DNA of 64,000 bases from Microlunatus sagamiharensis (GTDB lineage: Bacteria; Actinomycetota; Actinomycetes; Propionibacteriales; Propionibacteriaceae). The notes beneath the pieces were generated by a model. The model saw nothing but the letters and a program-made list of their open reading frames with translations. It searched no databases and had not been told where the DNA came from. Positions 62,905 through 64,000 of this stretch are shown here, piece after piece (the first letter of the stretch is position 1; every line of letters starts with the position of its first letter). The stretch is taken from assembly GCF_900105785.1 (NCBI RefSeq), contig NZ_LT629799.1, positions 3,224,001-3,288,000 on the forward strand. The letters run 5' to 3'. Made by a program: the position numbers and the translations under genes.

Positions 62905-63143
62905 GTCGTGATGTTCCCACCCCTGATCGGCGACAAACAAGGACCCGGGGCCGCCCGCGCCGGGCCGTTCCACGATCGTCACGCCGCCCGTCACACCGCC
63001 GTCACCGCCCGTACGCGGGCCGCGCGGCCGTCCGGCGGCACGCGTCGGCCCCGCCGCTCCTGCCCGCGGACGCGCCGCTACGGTTTGTCGTGACAAATAG
63101 GCCGAGGTGGCCGGAGCAGGTCGGGACGCGAAGGAGCGGTGAC
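62905..63143. promoter_or_regulatory. Divergent regulatory region zwf / inositol-type dehydrogenase
   Basis: No gene is seen in these 239 bp. They hold a possible zwf -10 (62911-62916), a perfect palindrome (63084-63097) and the AAGGAG ribosome binding site (63131-63136) of the plus-strand gene. Confidence 0.5.
63084..63097. promoter_or_regulatory. Palindrome TTTGTCGTGACAAA, candidate regulator site
   Basis: A perfect 14-bp inverted repeat 47 nt before the dehydrogenase start. Its core TGTCGTGACA agrees at nine of ten positions with KGWCHTRACA, the motif I recall for the GntR-type inositol repressor IolR of corynebacteria. A regulator gene is not present in the window. Confidence 0.55.
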
Positions 63144-64000
63144 GTGGTCGTACGGGTGGGGATCGTCGGGGCGGGGATCATGGGCGCGGACCACGCGCTC
63201 ACGGTGCAGCGGTTCGTGTCGGGCGCGGAGGTGTCGCTGCTCGCCGACCCCGACCTGCAGCGGGCGGGCGCCGCGGCGCAGGCGGTCGGGGCACGCGCGG
63301 TCGACGACCCCTTCGGTCTGGTCGCCTCCGACGAGGTCGACGCCGTCGTGGTCGCCTCGCCCGACGCCACCCACCCGGCGCTGGTCCGCGCGTGCGTCGA
63401 GGCCGGCAAGCCGGTGCTCTGCGAGAAGCCCCTCTCGCCCACCCTGGCCGACTCCGCCGCGCTGCTCGACGACCTCGGCGAGCGCGCCTCGCTGGTCTCG
63501 CTCGGCTTCATGCGCCGCTTCGACCCCGGCTACACCGACCTCCGCGCGACGCTGGCGGCGGGCACCGTCGGCGCGCCCGTCCTCGTCCACAGCACCGGGC
63601 GCGGCGTCTCCTCGGCCCCGGGCGCGACGTCGGAGTCCGCGGTGACGAACTCCGCCGTCCACGACCTCGACATCGTCGCGTGGCTGCTCGGCTCCCCCGT
63701 CACCGAGGTGAGCTGGCACGCCCCCCGCCAGACCTTGGCCGCCGCCTTCGCCGACCCGCAGCTGGTCCTGCTGCGCACCGCCGACGGCGTCCTCTCCACC
63801 GTCGAGATGTTCCTCAACGCCCGCTACGGCTACGACGTGCGCTGCGAGGTCGTCGGCGAGTCCGGCACCGCGAGCCTGCGCGAACCCGCCCGTACCGAGG
63901 TCGACACCGCCCTCGCCCACGGCCACGCGTACGGCGCCGACTGGCGCCCGCGCTTCGCCGACGCCTACCGCCTCGAGCTGCAGGCCTGGGTCGACGGCCT
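63144..64000 (+). CDS. Gfo/Idh/MocA family oxidoreductase, inositol 2-dehydrogenase-like (cut by window edge)
   Basis: The first 285 residues are present. VVVRVGIVGAGIMGADHALTVQ is the NAD site, VVVASPDATHPALVRACVEAGKPVLCEKPLS carries the EKP motif near residue 95 (shown here in part: LCEKPLS), VSLGFMRRFDPGYTDLRA and NSAVHDLDIVAWLLGSPV follow with the catalytic Asp/His pair. This matches myo-inositol dehydrogenase-like members, though sugar-specific relatives are hard to separate. GTG 63144 follows AAGGAG by 7 nt. A palindrome upstream suggests substrate-controlled expression. The 3' end runs off the window. Confidence 0.88.
   Translation, partial: MVVRVGIVGAGIMGADHALTVQRFVSGAEVSLLADPDLQRAGAAAQAVGARAVDDPFGLVASDEVDAVVVASPDATHPALVRACVEAGKPVLCEKPLSPTLADSAALLDDLGERASLVSLGFMRRFDPGYTDLRATLAAGTVGAPVLVHSTGRGVSSAPGATSESAVTNSAVHDLDIVAWLLGSPVTEVSWHAPRQTLAAAFADPQLVLLRTADGVLSTVEMFLNARYGYDVRCEVVGESGTASLREPARTEVDTALAHGHAYGADWRPRFADAYRLELQAWVDG

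Overview
This window is chromosomal DNA of a high-GC Gram-positive bacterium (Actinomycetota), most likely of the Propionibacteriales (Nocardioides/Microlunatus-like); that rank is an inference from gene content, not from a marker gene. Supporting signs are the strong G/C third-position bias, abundant GTG starts, dense 4-nt stop/start overlaps, many genes with a -10-like hexamer only 6-8 nt before the start codon (leaderless mRNAs), a DUF3073 protein, a zinc anti-sigma/ECF sigma pair, CGNR and MoxR/DUF58/VWA modules, and a complete lack of outer-membrane genes. No rRNA, CRISPR array, prophage, intact insertion sequence or large biosynthetic cluster is visible.

Layout. 1-5.3 kb: a minus-strand run tctC-tctB-tctA-usp-ankyrin-ZIP (tripartite carboxylate uptake plus stress and metal genes). 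5.5-11 kb: a TerC protein, asparagine synthetase asnB divergent from a TetR regulator over an 18-bp palindrome, a DUF2090 aldolase-like protein and a membrane protein. 11.2-19.6 kb: phosphoketolase, three glycosyltransferases, catalase and a secreted lipase-like hydrolase. 19.7-24.1 kb: an ABC-2 exporter with a MucB/LolA-like partner and a double GNAT protein. 24.2-33.5 kb: a hybrid histidine kinase translationally coupled to a pyruvoyl-dependent arginine decarboxylase, then a HtrA-MoxR-DUF58-VWA-VWA operon. 33.6-39.7 kb: dehydrogenases, two tandem epoxide hydrolases divergent from a CGNR regulator, an SDR pseudogene and tRNA-Lys. 39.7-45.3 kb: a DUF1992/membrane fusion, a membrane-anchored GroEL apical-domain protein coupled to an EamA transporter, DUF202 proteins, a small metallopeptidase and a secreted SH3/M15-like wall protein behind a regulatory, relatively AT-rich region, then tRNA-Glu. 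45.4-51 kb: a BCCT transporter, a frameshifted PQQ sugar dehydrogenase, tRNA-Asp, tRNA-Phe, an ECF sigma/anti-sigma pair and a fructosamine-kinase-like gene. 51-64 kb: an SDR, NDH-2 coupled to a GH13 glucosidase, purF-purM, an 8-oxoguanine deaminase-like hydrolase, zwf and a truncated inositol-dehydrogenase-like gene.

Themes. Carbon metabolism (phosphoketolase, zwf, GH13, inositol-type oxidoreductase), oxidative and envelope stress (catalase, NDH-2, Usp, HtrA, sigma/anti-sigma) and osmoprotectant uptake (BCCT) dominate. The less ordinary items are the anchored GroEL minichaperone-like protein, two genes whose only reasonable start is CTG inside a CTGA overlap, a perfect 22-bp-arm palindrome carried in frame inside a glycosyltransferase, a 19-bp dispersed repeat that encodes PEPVEGP (or its antisense) inside proteins, and the histidine kinase/arginine decarboxylase pairing.
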